From Planococcus maritimus (GTDB lineage: Bacteria > Bacillota > Bacilli > Bacillales_A > Planococcaceae), in assembly GCF_001687625.2 (NCBI RefSeq), contig NZ_CP016538.2:840001-904000 (forward strand): a DNA stretch of 64,000 bases. Reading direction: 5' to 3'. Position numbers and translations under genes: made by a program. Position 1 is the first letter of the stretch. Each line of letters starts with the position of its first letter. Positions 16,404 through 24,960 of the stretch are shown piece after piece. The notes under the pieces are model-generated. The model had not been told where the DNA came from. It saw only the letters and a program-made list of their open reading frames with translations, and ran no database searches.

Positions 16404-17729
16404 TTAAATCCAGCCGCGCGCTTCCATCGCTTGTGCAATCCGTTCGACTGCGACCAAATACGCCGCTTCGCGCATCGTGCTGCCTTTTTGTTCTTTCATT
16501 TCATAGACATCATCGAAAGCTTCCGTCATTTCGGTGTGGAGCCGTTCATTCACTTCCTGTTCAGTCCAGCGCAAGTGAGTAGTGTTTTGCACCCATTCAA
16601 AATAGGACACCGTGACGCCGCCGGCATTACATAAAATATCCGGGATGACTGTGACACCGTTCTTTTCCATCGCAGCGTTGCCGTCTGGTGTCGTCGGCCC
16701 ATTCGCTGCTTCTGCTACAATCTTGGCGCGAATAGTAGGGCCAGTAACTGAAGTGATTTGGTTCTCAAGCGCAGCAGGGACCACGATATCCACATCAGCT
16801 GCAAACAATTCTTCGTTGCTGAGAGACTCATAGCCATTGAATCCGGAAACTGTTCCGGTCTTTTGGGCATAGTCGATCAATTCATCAATTGGCAAGCCGT
16901 CTTGATGGTAAATACCGCCTCCTGCATCCACGATTCCGAGCACTTTTACGCCTCGTTTGTGCAATAGTTTAGCGGTGATAGACCCGACATTGCCAAAACC
17001 TTGCACGACAGCGGTCATGCCATTCAGCTCGAGTCCCAACTTTTGGGCGGCATCTTCAATGGTGAAAACAACGCCACGGCCTGTCGCTTCGATTCGGCCT
17101 TCTGAGCCTCCAAGGATTAACGGCTTACCGGTGATCGTACCGGGAACGTTTTTCCCTTTCAAGCGGGAGAATTCATCGATCATCCATCCCATGATTTGCG
17201 GCGTCGTGTTAACGTCTGGAGCTGGGATATCTTTTTCGGGCCCCATGATTGGTTCCAGTTCCCGGATAAAGCCACGGGATAATTCTTCGAGTTCCCGTTC
17301 GGACAATTCTTTCGGATTGACGACAATGCCACCTTTACCGCCACCATATGGAATTCCGAGAATGGCTGCTTTCATCGACATCCAAATCGACAATGCCGCG
17401 ACCTCATCTTCGGTTACGCCTGGGTGAAAGCGGACGCCGCCTTTTGTCGGTCCGAGCACGTCTAGATGCTGGGAGCGATAACCTTCGAATTCACGGTACG
17501 TGCCGTCGTCCATACGCACCGGAATCGAGACTTCTAAAATGCGCTTCGGCTTTTTGAGGATCTCGTATACTCCTTGCGGCAGTTCAAGATCTTGTGTCGC
17601 TACTTCAAGCATGCGCTGGACGATTTCAAGCGGATTTGACAGCTCGACGCCGTTTTTTACTTCTTTAACCGGCATTTCCTGCTTCAAGTCTTCCGTTACT
17701 TCTTCTTGGCGATTTTTTTGCTGTGTCAT
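16404..17729 (-). CDS. gudB: NAD-type glutamate dehydrogenase
   Basis: This 441-aa cytoplasmic enzyme interconverts glutamate with 2-oxoglutarate and ammonia. It carries GPTKGGVRFHPGV and PYGGGKGG (substrate site, about residues 90-130), IPAPDVNT (about 170) and the NAD fold VVQGFGNVGS near 240. It is closest in style to B. subtilis GudB/RocG but slightly longer because of a charged N-terminal tail. The usual GRESATAKG loop reads GRIEATGRG here. Choosing gudB over rocG is a guess from context, since no arginine-catabolic genes are nearby. GAGGAGAATTGC precedes the ATG. Confidence 0.9.
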   Translation of the reverse strand: MTQQKNRQEEVTEDLKQEMPVKEVKNGVELSNPLEIVQRMLEVATQDLELPQGVYEILKKPKRILEVSIPVRMDDGTYREFEGYRSQHLDVLGPTKGGVRFHPGVTEDEVAALSIWMSMKAAILGIPYGGGKGGIVVNPKELSERELEELSRGFIRELEPIMGPEKDIPAPDVNTTPQIMGWMIDEFSRLKGKNVPGTITGKPLILGGSEGRIEATGRGVVFTIEDAAQKLGLELNGMTAVVQGFGNVGSITAKLLHKRGVKVLGIVDAGGGIYHQDGLPIDELIDYAQKTGTVSGFNGYESLSNEELFAADVDIVVPAALENQITSVTGPTIRAKIVAEAANGPTTPDGNAAMEKNGVTVIPDILCNAGGVTVSYFEWVQNTTHLRWTEQEVNERLHTEMTEAFDDVYEMKEQKGSTMREAAYLVAVERIAQAMEARGWI

Positions 17730-17822
17730 GCAATTCTCCTCCTTGGCTGATTTCCTTCTATACTCTATGTCTTCCTATTAACTGGGATCATTAAACATCA
17801 GCAGAGGAGGAGAAGGGGGGAA

Positions 17823-18677
17823 TTAAATATCCGTGCCGTATAAAAACCAAGGCGATGGCAAGTCGAATGGATGTCCTTCTGGCAATAGATCTACTTGTGT
17901 GCGAGTCAAGTCCATCCAGACAAACGCACCTTCCTCGGAATGTAGACGGATGTTCTCAAGTGGAGTGCGGAGAGTTTCCCACAAACCTGGCTGGTCGAAA
18001 AAATCTTCATAAGGGTAGAGGGTATGAAGGTAATCGTATTTTTTCACATCGTGCTTGGTAATGACGACCCGGTCGCGTGAGGGGTTTTCATAGAATTCCC
18101 ACTCTGTTAAAGGCTGTCCGGAAAATAGTTCTGGCCTTGCGGGAAATGGATAATAACATTCGAAAGGAAAGACTCTTTCAGAATGGATGTACACCGATTC
18201 GAGCCAACGCATTTTCTCATCGTCGTTGTCAATTTTTCGCCAAGGCGCTGCGCCGCTTTCAAGCATTTCGACATTCGGAGCAATGGCGGAAAACAGTTCA
18301 GCTTGACGGGACAGGCCAATTTTTTCCAGGACACGTTGAGCAGGGAGGTTAGATTCTTGTGTATTCGCACCGACAAATCGGATGCCCGGGTGCGTAAGAG
18401 CTGCGTCGCGAACATGAGCCATCAATCGGGAAGATAAATTGAGGCCTCGAAAGCGCATATCGCTTCGCATCCGCCCGAGCATGGCGTAGCTACCGGCAAA
18501 AACAGTATAACCGCCGATACTCGCAAGCTGGCCGTCGTAGAACAAGCCAAACAAGCGGTTGGCCCCTGTGGAAATCCGGTCGAATACCCGAATCACGTAA
18601 TCATCGTCGATGCCGGTGTCCATATCCTGTAAAGCTTGCAGGTCATCGCTTGTCAATTGACGAATCGTTTCGTTCAT
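17823..18677 (-). CDS. GNAT family acetyltransferase, 284 aa
   Basis: The N-terminal ~140 residues form a GNAT domain with the acetyl-CoA loop region RGLNLSSRLMAHV near residue 79 and the later NTQESNLPAQRVLEKIGL strand-helix near 105-123. The remaining ~140 residues, rich in Phe and Tyr, form a second domain I cannot name. It may transfer an acetyl group to an amine of unknown identity. AAGGAGTGACAATAT precedes the ATG. Monocistronic. The 245-bp gap before the next gene (18678-18922) shows no feature I can support. Confidence 0.75.
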   Translation of the reverse strand: MNETIRQLTSDDLQALQDMDTGIDDDYVIRVFDRISTGANRLFGLFYDGQLASIGGYTVFAGSYAMLGRMRSDMRFRGLNLSSRLMAHVRDAALTHPGIRFVGANTQESNLPAQRVLEKIGLSRQAELFSAIAPNVEMLESGAAPWRKIDNDDEKMRWLESVYIHSERVFPFECYYPFPARPELFSGQPLTEWEFYENPSRDRVVITKHDVKKYDYLHTLYPYEDFFDQPGLWETLRTPLENIRLHSEEGAFVWMDLTRTQVDLLPEGHPFDLPSPWFLYGTDI

Positions 18678-18922
18678 ATATTGTCACTCCTTAAAGATCG
18701 TAGTCGCACCCTAATTTTAGTGTATTCGGCGCGTGTCTACAAAGTGGGAACTATCGTGGAACGATATATTTTAACGACGGCAGTCGATTGTAGAACCCGC
18801 CGAGGGATTTAAAAGGGCTGGCAGGGGAAAAGCGGTAGCGCGGCGAACTAATCGAAATAGTGAATGTTTTCTTATAGGCGAAATAGCCGATAGGATTTTT
18901 AGCATGTTGAGGAGGGAAGACG

Positions 18923-19345
18923 TTGGAAAATTGGAAAGCGGTGGAGCTAGTCAAAGATATGTTGTTCGGATTGGGTCTTTATGCATTGATCACGATCGTC
19001 GGACTGTTGGTGACAATGGCGATTTCCGCTGGGTCGGATACATTATTGCTCAATGATGAAGTAAGGGGCAACATGGCAACAAACACCTTGCTGTGGATGA
19101 TTGTTCCGGCCTTTTTGCTATCGCTGGGCTTAGCGGCGTTGAGGCGGATTCGCATGAAAAATGCAGCACTGCGCGTGAGCATCGTATGGGCGACGCTTTT
19201 ACTGTTCTTGTACATGGTGGCAGGGTTGTGGAGCGGTATTTTCACGGTACTCGTTGCTTCTGTTTCATTTTATCTATTCCTAGCAGCGGTTTTCCTTGGG
19301 CCCATTGTGTATGCCTTCTTGAAGAAGTTACCCACTTGGAAATAG
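18923..19345 (+). CDS. Four-helix membrane protein of unknown function
   Basis: This 140-aa protein has hydrophobic segments near residues 14-35, 52-70, 83-100 and 104-128. Between helices 2 and 3 lies a basic loop RRIRMKN, and the C-terminus is a short basic tail, LKKLPTWK. I do not recognise the family. The start is TTG, supported by GAGGAGGGA 5 bases upstream and no nearby ATG. It may be translated together with the VOC gene 69 bp downstream. Confidence 0.6.
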   Translation: MENWKAVELVKDMLFGLGLYALITIVGLLVTMAISAGSDTLLLNDEVRGNMATNTLLWMIVPAFLLSLGLAALRRIRMKNAALRVSIVWATLLLFLYMVAGLWSGIFTVLVASVSFYLFLAAVFLGPIVYAFLKKLPTWK

Positions 19346-19414
19346 GACAGGGAGTTTAGTGCCAAAAGCGGCAGGGAAAAGGGGAGGATATAGAAAGTTC
19401 AAGGAGGCGACGAC

Positions 19415-19819
19415 GTGGCGATTCATCCACAGATTATTTTTAACGGAAACTGTAAACAAGTGCTGTCTTATTACGAAGGCGTGTTTGGCGTTTCCGATGT
19501 TTCCGTTATTCATTACGGCGACAACCCGGGGTCGAAACTAGACGAAGACCTGAAGGAATTGATTTTAGAAGCAGCGATTCCGCTCTATGGAAACTATTTG
19601 CTGCTATCGGATGCCATGCCTGGAAAGCCAGCGACATTCGGCAGCAATTTTCATGTATCGATCCAGTCGGAAGATCTCGGGGAAATGAAGGCCGATTTCA
19701 ATAAGTTAGCGGAAAGCGGCAAAGTGATTTTTGAGTTTGAAGAAAGCTATTGGAGCGAAGCTTATGGTGTGGTTCAAGATAAGTTTGGCGTGCAATGGCA
19801 ATTCGATTATCGAAAATGA
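19415..19819 (+). CDS. VOC/PhnB-like glyoxalase-fold protein
   Basis: This 134-aa protein begins HPQIIFNGNCKQVLSYYEGVFG, the usual start of the PhnB/3-demethylubiquinone methyltransferase-like branch of the vicinal-oxygen-chelate superfamily. It ends WGVVQDKFG-like (YGVVQDKFGVQWQF), as its relatives do. The members often lack a known reaction. GTG start with AAGGAGGCGACGAC upstream. Its own terminator has been duplicated around an inserted element. Confidence 0.8.
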   Translation: MAIHPQIIFNGNCKQVLSYYEGVFGVSDVSVIHYGDNPGSKLDEDLKELILEAAIPLYGNYLLLSDAMPGKPATFGSNFHVSIQSEDLGEMKADFNKLAESGKVIFEFEESYWSEAYGVVQDKFGVQWQFDYRK

Positions 19820-19853
19820 GAAACCTGGCCAGTCAAAGGTCGCAATCGAGAAT

Positions 19854-20230
19854 AACAACCCCCATCGCTAAGGCGATGGGGGTTGTTAGCGTGTTGAAGA
19901 AGCCCATTATCCACTATTAATGAAAGGAGTGGGAGACTATTCCACAATGAAAAATCAATGAACTCTCTAAGTATTTGGAGAAGCGTGCGCTCGTAAACCC
20001 TTCTGCTCAATAATGCTGCGCATTACTTTCGCAAAGATAGTGTCTCCCGTAGGTCGACCTTATCTTTCCTGTGGATCAGCGAGACGACCGAGCCCCCGCA
20101 AGGCGCATAGCGACTGAGGAGGCTTGGGCGCGAGCCCACGGAGTCGTGCGATAAGCTTCGGAAAATACGACTTTTCACCTTTCTCGACAACCTGACAACC
20201 CCCATCGCTAAGGCGGTGGGGGTTGTTAGC
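19854..20230 (-). mobile_element. Dispersed terminator-associated element, copy 1 (longest)
   Basis: A ~304-bp element (19891-20194) is flanked by two copies of a ~36-bp terminator hairpin, left 19854-19890 and right 20195-20230. The two copies differ at one central base (GCGATGG against GCGGTGG) plus the edge base. The element starts GTGTTGAAGAAG and ends CTCGACAACCTG, with weakly complementary ends. It shares the blocks CTAAGTATTTGGAGAAGCG and GATAAGCTTCGGAAAATACG with the other three copies. About 70 extra bases (near 19995-20065) are absent from them. No transposase frame is present. The flanking hairpins terminate the VOC gene (+) and the 55-aa gene (-). Confidence 0.75.
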
Positions 20231-20398
20231 TTACTGAAACTTGAAAGCAAGCTGGTCATATAAAGCGAACGTTGTAGAAAAAGCCGGTTCCATTAACATA
20301 AAGCCTCCGACAAAACGGTTGTACAAGGTAATGGCAACATAGAATCCGATGAATAGCAGCGCCGATACGATCAGTAAAATGACAAATGTTCTCGTCAT
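20231..20398 (-). CDS. Small single-pass membrane protein, 55 aa
   Basis: The protein starts MTRTFVILLIVSALLFIGFY and continues with a hydrophobic AITLYNRF stretch, then a polar end LYDQLAFKFQ. ATGGAGGAATGCCCG upstream of the ATG contains a GGAGG ribosome site at good distance. Its stop codon touches the right-hand terminator copy of the inserted element. No family recognised. Confidence 0.55.
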   Translation of the reverse strand: MTRTFVILLIVSALLFIGFYVAITLYNRFVGGFMLMEPAFSTTFALYDQLAFKFQ

Positions 20399-20464
20399 CG
20401 GGCATTCCTCCATTTCTTCAAGTACAAAGCGTTCGCAATGATCAACAAACCGGGAAGAGAGCAA

Positions 20465-20551
20465 CTAGAAAAATAGTAGGTTTAGCAAGATGGTTAATAC
20501 GATTGACAAGATGATGGAAATCAATAAACTTCCCATACAGGAAATGCGCAT
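20465..20551 (-). CDS. Possible 28-aa hydrophobic peptide
   Basis: The minus frame reads MRISCMGSLLISIILSIVLT then ILLNLLFF, essentially one membrane helix. AAAGGCGGG lies 6 bases before the ATG. It lies 66 bp upstream of the 55-aa gene on the same strand, so both may be on one transcript. The call rests only on hydrophobicity and the ribosome site. Bases 20552-20823 hold no other feature I can support. Confidence 0.35.
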   Translation of the reverse strand: MRISCMGSLLISIILSIVLTILLNLLFF

Positions 20552-20823
20552 GAATTGCCCGCCTTTCTTTCCTTTCAGGATGACTGTAAAAGGGCCACGA
20601 GGTAGATTCAATTTATCAGGTTTTCCAATTGTTTACCCGAAAAAAAGAACGAATACTCTTTTCGAGTCAAGACAATTCGGTCATTCTGCGTAAATCCTCC
20701 CTTTTGAAAACGCAGTAGTTTTGTCGAATTTTGTCTTAATTTCTTGGGTTTTATAAAAAAACGGATGCTATTTTTCGTGTTATTTGTTACAATCATGTTA
20801 CGAATAGATGTCCGGAGGGTAAC

Positions 20824-21474
20824 ATGGCTAATTACAATCAGTTTTCAGACGGTAATCCGCATAATGAATCCAATCGAATCGCAGCGGAAAAAGGTACCGA
20901 AACCGGTGCTGAACCGCCAAATTTTCGATCTAATAATAAAAATTCGCAACGCCGCAAATTTTGGCTAAAAGCCGGTGGCGGTATTTTGCTGTTGTTTGTG
21001 CTATGCAATGTGTATGCTTTCGCAAGCTATGTGGCTCCGTGGAGTGATGAGCGTTCAACAGGCGATGCTGAACAGGATGAAATCGAGCAATACATTCACC
21101 GAAGCGAAAAAAGTGAGGAAACGCTCAAAGAAGTCAGCAATTCGCTCATTCGCTTGTATGATCACAATTCGCTGACAGACCTCCACATCAATGAGATGGA
21201 AGAGAAATTGAAGCAACTTGCCAAAGAACTCGACACGGATGATCCGCGACTTGCGCGATTGGAATCTTACCATTTTGCTCAAATTGAGTTGACGCGCGAA
21301 ATGACAAAGACTTTGCAAGAAAACCAGGCAGAGGAAGTTCATGAACAATTGGATGACATACTGGATCGCCAAAAAGTGCAAGCGGACGATAAAGCCGAAA
21401 TCTTGATTTCTTTAATGGAACAGGAAAACATTCGATATGAACAACAGGCAGACGGAACGATTGCCTACGAATAA
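20824..21474 (+). CDS. Membrane-anchored coiled-coil protein of unknown function, 216 aa
   Basis: A polar, Asn/Gly-rich N-terminus (~45 residues) precedes one membrane helix (ILLLFVLCNVYAFASYV, about residues 54-70). The extracellular ~145 residues are strongly helical and acidic with heptad-like Leu/Ile spacing (IEQYIHRSEKSEETLKEV, MEEKLKQLAKEL, HEQLDDILDRQ). I do not recognise the family. CCGGAGGGTAAC precedes the ATG. Monocistronic. Confidence 0.65.
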   Translation: MANYNQFSDGNPHNESNRIAAEKGTETGAEPPNFRSNNKNSQRRKFWLKAGGGILLLFVLCNVYAFASYVAPWSDERSTGDAEQDEIEQYIHRSEKSEETLKEVSNSLIRLYDHNSLTDLHINEMEEKLKQLAKELDTDDPRLARLESYHFAQIELTREMTKTLQENQAEEVHEQLDDILDRQKVQADDKAEILISLMEQENIRYEQQADGTIAYE

Positions 21475-21481
21475 CGACTTG

Positions 21482-21523
21482 AAGCTCTTTTGTAATCCAT
21501 ACCGGGTTGCGAAGGAGCTTTTT
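21482..21523 (+). terminator. Probable terminator of the coiled-coil protein gene
   Basis: AAGCTC at 21482 pairs with GAGCTT at 21515; the stem extends inward with several G-T pairs and is followed by five T. Confidence 0.55.
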
Positions 21524-21656
21524 AATGTTTTAAAATTGCTAACAGCAGCTCACGATATGACAATATGTATAAAGTGTTTGAGGAAAAAGCCCTGTCATTG
21601 CAACTTGAGAAAACGGGTATGGAGAAAGAGGCAATTAGATTTCAAGGAGGAATTTC

Positions 21657-22520
21657 ATGGATACACGGCGCTATAAAGTGGAGCTGGGAAAGAAAGTGGA
21701 TTTGGCTGACTGGCCAACGCATGAAAAGAGCGGGGTGGAACTCGGTCAAGTCAACGAACAATTGAAAGAAACAATCGAAGAACTGAAAAAATGGCACACA
21801 CGGCTTCATGCTGAAGAAGAAAAAGGCATCGTGGTGGTTCTTCAGGCAATGGACGCGGCTGGAAAAGACGAAGCCATCACATATTTGTTCTCACACTTGA
21901 CGGCCCAGGGCTTGAGAGTGACGACACTCGGAAAACCGACGGAAGAAGAATTGAAGCATGATTATTTGTGGCGCTTGAACAAAGCTTTGCCGGAGCGGGG
22001 ACAAATCGGCATTTTGAATCGTTCTCATTACGAGGAAGTGATTGCGGCGCGCGTTCATAACCTGCTTGAAGAAGAGCCGCTGCCAGACCAGTTGATAGAC
22101 GGAGAAGTATGGAATCGGCGCTACAGACAGATCAACGATTTTGAACGTTATATGTGCGAAAATGGTTTCCCGTTCGTGAAATTTTTCTTTAATATATCGA
22201 AAGAAGAACAAACGACGCGTCTGCTTGAACGCATGAAAAATCCCGAAATGAACTGGGAGTTTTCTTTCAGCGATGTAGAAGAGCGAGAGCATTGGGAGGA
22301 ATACCAGGATATTTTTGGGGACATGCTGACGCATACATCGACAGACCACGCCCCGTGGTACATATTGCCGGCGGATGACGAAATGTATTCCCGTTTGATC
22401 ATTGCCCGTGTGATGGTGGAAATGCTGAAAGACATTAACCCGGAGTTGCCTGAGATCAGCGGCGGGCAAAAAGAAAAGCTTCAGTATTATATCGATAAAT
22501 TGGAACAGGAAGCAAAATAA
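21657..22520 (+). CDS. ppk2: Polyphosphate kinase 2 family protein
   Basis: This 287-aa cytoplasmic enzyme belongs to the single-domain PPK2 family, which transfers phosphate between polyphosphate and nucleotides, usually making NDP or NTP from polyphosphate. Walker A is LQAMDAAGKDE (about residue 63), the lid/Walker B area includes GILNRSHYEEV (about 120), and the family Trp/Arg-rich pattern follows (NDFERYMCENG). Length is normal. Which nucleotide it uses (class I, II or III) is not clear from sequence alone. AAGGAGGAATTTC precedes the ATG. It has its own terminator. Confidence 0.88.
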   Translation: MDTRRYKVELGKKVDLADWPTHEKSGVELGQVNEQLKETIEELKKWHTRLHAEEEKGIVVVLQAMDAAGKDEAITYLFSHLTAQGLRVTTLGKPTEEELKHDYLWRLNKALPERGQIGILNRSHYEEVIAARVHNLLEEEPLPDQLIDGEVWNRRYRQINDFERYMCENGFPFVKFFFNISKEEQTTRLLERMKNPEMNWEFSFSDVEEREHWEEYQDIFGDMLTHTSTDHAPWYILPADDEMYSRLIIARVMVEMLKDINPELPEISGGQKEKLQYYIDKLEQEAK

Positions 22521-22556
22521 CAAAACCCGAGTCAGCAAACGCTGATTCGGGTTTTG
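22521..22556. terminator. Bidirectional terminator
   Basis: CAAAACCCGAGTCAGC pairs with GCTGATTCGGGTTTTG (one G-T pair) around an AAAC loop, between ppk2 and the converging EAL gene. Confidence 0.9.
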
Positions 22557-22565
22557 TCTGGATGG

Positions 22566-23783
22566 TTATTGAAACAGTAAATAGTCGTTTTCGGAGAGGA
22601 AGTCGTAACTTAGATCAATAAATAGGAAGCATTCGTCCGATAGCGGATAGCTGAAGGTGCGAATCATCTCCCCAGTCTCGATATCGGCGTAGATGTCCGA
22701 TAATCGGCCCTTGTGACTCGCTTTCATAAGCATCATGTTTTCTAAAAAATACGGGCGGAAAGCCCAATGTGAACCGCTGTGTTGAGGTTCGCCATGCCAA
22801 AAGCCAGCGGTCTTCCGAAAGTTGGAAGAGATTTGTTCTCCGTTGCTGTTGCAGATATAGATGCGGAAACTTTCCGCTTCAAAAAAGGGTTGCACTTCCT
22901 GAATGAACTGGTCGGCCAAATCAGGGGTTTGCCATTTGCCCATCAAGCGTTTGAGTTTTTCTTCGGAACGAGCGGTATAGGCCAATCGTTCGCTGACCAT
23001 CGTTTTTTCGCGGTGGACAAATTCTTTTACTTTTTCGCCTACGTGGATGGATAAAGAATCCGTCGTCAGCAAGGCAGGGTTTGGATGCGCCAAATAATAA
23101 CCTTGGTAATAATGGCCGCCGTGTTTCCAGGCAAAATACAATTGATGGTTGTCTTCTATGTATTCGTACAGCAAACGTGCACCAATGCGGTGGGCAAGCA
23201 TCGATAATGAATGGATGATGTCCTGAAAAGCGTCAGGTTGATGGTGGCGGCTAATGCTCATATCGATCTTCAGGATATGCGGCCGCAACTGGCGGATGCG
23301 GTCGATGTTCGAACTTTTTGCTCCGACGTGATCGACAGCTATTTGGATGCCGTATGTCTTGAAATACAATAGCAGATGATTGAGTGTATCGAAATCGTCA
23401 TTGAAATCGTGTTCGGTAATTTCAAGGACAATGCGTTGGAGCGGGAATCCGCGTTTCTGGTACTTGAGCAAGGTCTTGAGGAAATCTTCGCCATCGCCTG
23501 CCATCAGCTGGCGGGCGTTGCGGTTGATAAACAATAAGCAGTCGTTGTTTTCCAACAGCATTTGATCCAGCGCCATTTCCAGCAGCTTTTGGTCAACGTC
23601 TGTTTTGAACTCGTCCGGAACATCCGGGTCGTTGAAGAAATTGCCGAGTGACTTGGTTCCGTTCTGTTCTACGAAGCGGCCGAGCAGTTCATAACCGATG
23701 ACGTCATGCTTGACGGCGCTGACGATCGGCTGAAACACTGGCATGATGTTGTCCATATTGTCGATGATGTCTAACGGATCCAT
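22566..23783 (-). CDS. ykuI: EAL-domain c-di-GMP protein, YkuI-like
   Basis: In this 405-aa cytoplasmic protein an EAL domain (residues 1-~245) is joined by a helix to a PAS-like C-terminal domain, the layout of B. subtilis YkuI. Motifs present are YELLGR (the EAL glutamate), FINRN (Asn), LEITEHD, and LKIDMS (Lys). The usual DD pair of DDFG reads VDHVG, so one metal-binding Asp is a His, and phosphodiesterase activity may be weak or lost. YkuI binds c-di-GMP without clear activity, so a receptor role is plausible. AAGGAGAGATATT precedes the ATG. Monocistronic. Confidence 0.85.
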   Translation of the reverse strand: MDPLDIIDNMDNIMPVFQPIVSAVKHDVIGYELLGRFVEQNGTKSLGNFFNDPDVPDEFKTDVDQKLLEMALDQMLLENNDCLLFINRNARQLMAGDGEDFLKTLLKYQKRGFPLQRIVLEITEHDFNDDFDTLNHLLLYFKTYGIQIAVDHVGAKSSNIDRIRQLRPHILKIDMSISRHHQPDAFQDIIHSLSMLAHRIGARLLYEYIEDNHQLYFAWKHGGHYYQGYYLAHPNPALLTTDSLSIHVGEKVKEFVHREKTMVSERLAYTARSEEKLKRLMGKWQTPDLADQFIQEVQPFFEAESFRIYICNSNGEQISSNFRKTAGFWHGEPQHSGSHWAFRPYFLENMMLMKASHKGRLSDIYADIETGEMIRTFSYPLSDECFLFIDLSYDFLSENDYLLFQ

Positions 23784-24031
23784 AATATCTCTCCTTGCCG
23801 TCCACAGTCTTCTTCTATTTTAATCTTAATTATCCCAGCATTCAATTGAAGCTTTCGAAACACCGCTTAAATGAGGAATATTGCGTGAATAATAAGAAAG
23901 TGAAAATCCAACCAGAAGTGCTTGCTTTTCTATAAGCCCACCCCCTATAATGTGAATCGCTGCCTTGCCTCATCGCCTTCAACGGAATGTGGGCATCGCT
24001 TCATTATGTATAGACGAACGGAGAATAAAAA

Positions 24032-24873
24032 ATGGACAAATTCTTACGCCTCGGGGCAATTTTCATTGCCTCCATTGTTATGGCGATCGCTTTTAATATG
24101 TTTCTCTTGCCACATGAAATTCTATCAGGGGCGTTACTGGGGTCGCCATGATCTTCGGTTTGATGACGCCAATCAACTCGGGGATTTGGTTGATTTTGCT
24201 GAACTTGCCGATTCTCGTTGTCGGTTGGATGAAGCTTGGGAAAACCTTCATCGCCAACAGCATCTTCTCGGTAGCTGTTACATCGATCGCCATGCTGTAC
24301 ATCCCGATTGTTCAAGTAACGGAAGATGCTTTATTATCATCCGTATTTGGCGGCGTCATTTCAGGCGCAGCGGTCGGGATCATCATCCGCTTTTACGGTT
24401 CGACGGGCGGCTTTGATGTGGTCGGTCTATTATTGACGATGAAACGCGATATTCCGCTCGGCTTCATGGTGTTTACCTTGAACAGCGGCGTGGTCTTCAT
24501 TTCAGGCTTTATTTTCAATTGGGAGCTCGCGATGTATACAATGGCTTCCATCTACATTACCGGAATCGTCGTTGACCGCATCCATACGCGCCATATCAAG
24601 CTTAGCTTGATGGTCGTAACGGCCAAAGGCGATGAAGTGAAGAAGAAACTTCTGACGAACCTGTACCGTGGCATCACAGTGACGGACGGGGAAGGCGCAT
24701 ATACGGGTGCCAAAGTCAAAGTGCTGCATAGCGTCATCACGCGGTACGAGCTGGCATTTGTTCGACCGCTGATCCGGGAAATTGATCCGAATGCCTTTGT
24801 CAGCATCACAGAGACGATGGAAGTCGTCGGGAACTTCCGGCGAGATGAAAACTATAAGAAACATCAAATGTAA
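24032..24873 (+). pseudogene. YitT-family membrane protein with a single-base frameshift
   Basis: The ATG at 24032 (CGGAGAATAAAAA upstream) starts a typical YitT N-terminus, DKFLRLGAIFIASIVMAIAF..LLPHEILSG, but the frame shifts at GGGG (24128-24131) and stops at 24145. Adding one G there restores S-G-G-V-T-G-V-A-M-I-F and joins the 241-codon frame starting at 24148. That frame holds the remaining membrane helices and the C-terminal DUF2179 domain (KVLHSVITRYELAFVRPLI, DPNAFVSITETMEVVGNF). The rebuilt protein would be ~280 aa, the family's normal size. Family function is unknown (membrane transport is suspected). The cause may be a true mutation, slippage at the G run, or a sequencing error. 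Confidence 0.8.
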
Positions 24874-24877
24874 TGAA

Positions 24878-24926
24878 ATAAGCCGCCCCATAAAAGTGTG
24901 GAACCACTTTTATGGGGCGGCTTTTC
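24878..24926. terminator. Very strong bidirectional terminator
   Basis: A perfect 19-bp stem (24880-24898 with 24905-24923) and six-base loop separate the YitT-family gene from the converging GyrI-like gene. Confidence 0.93.
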
Positions 24927-24960
24927 CTATGGCTGGGGCTTGTCTTTAAACAGACGGAAA

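Noticed and set aside
18751-18954. 67-codon minus-strand frame in the gap before the four-helix membrane protein
   Set aside because: No ribosome site and it overlaps the supported plus-strand gene.
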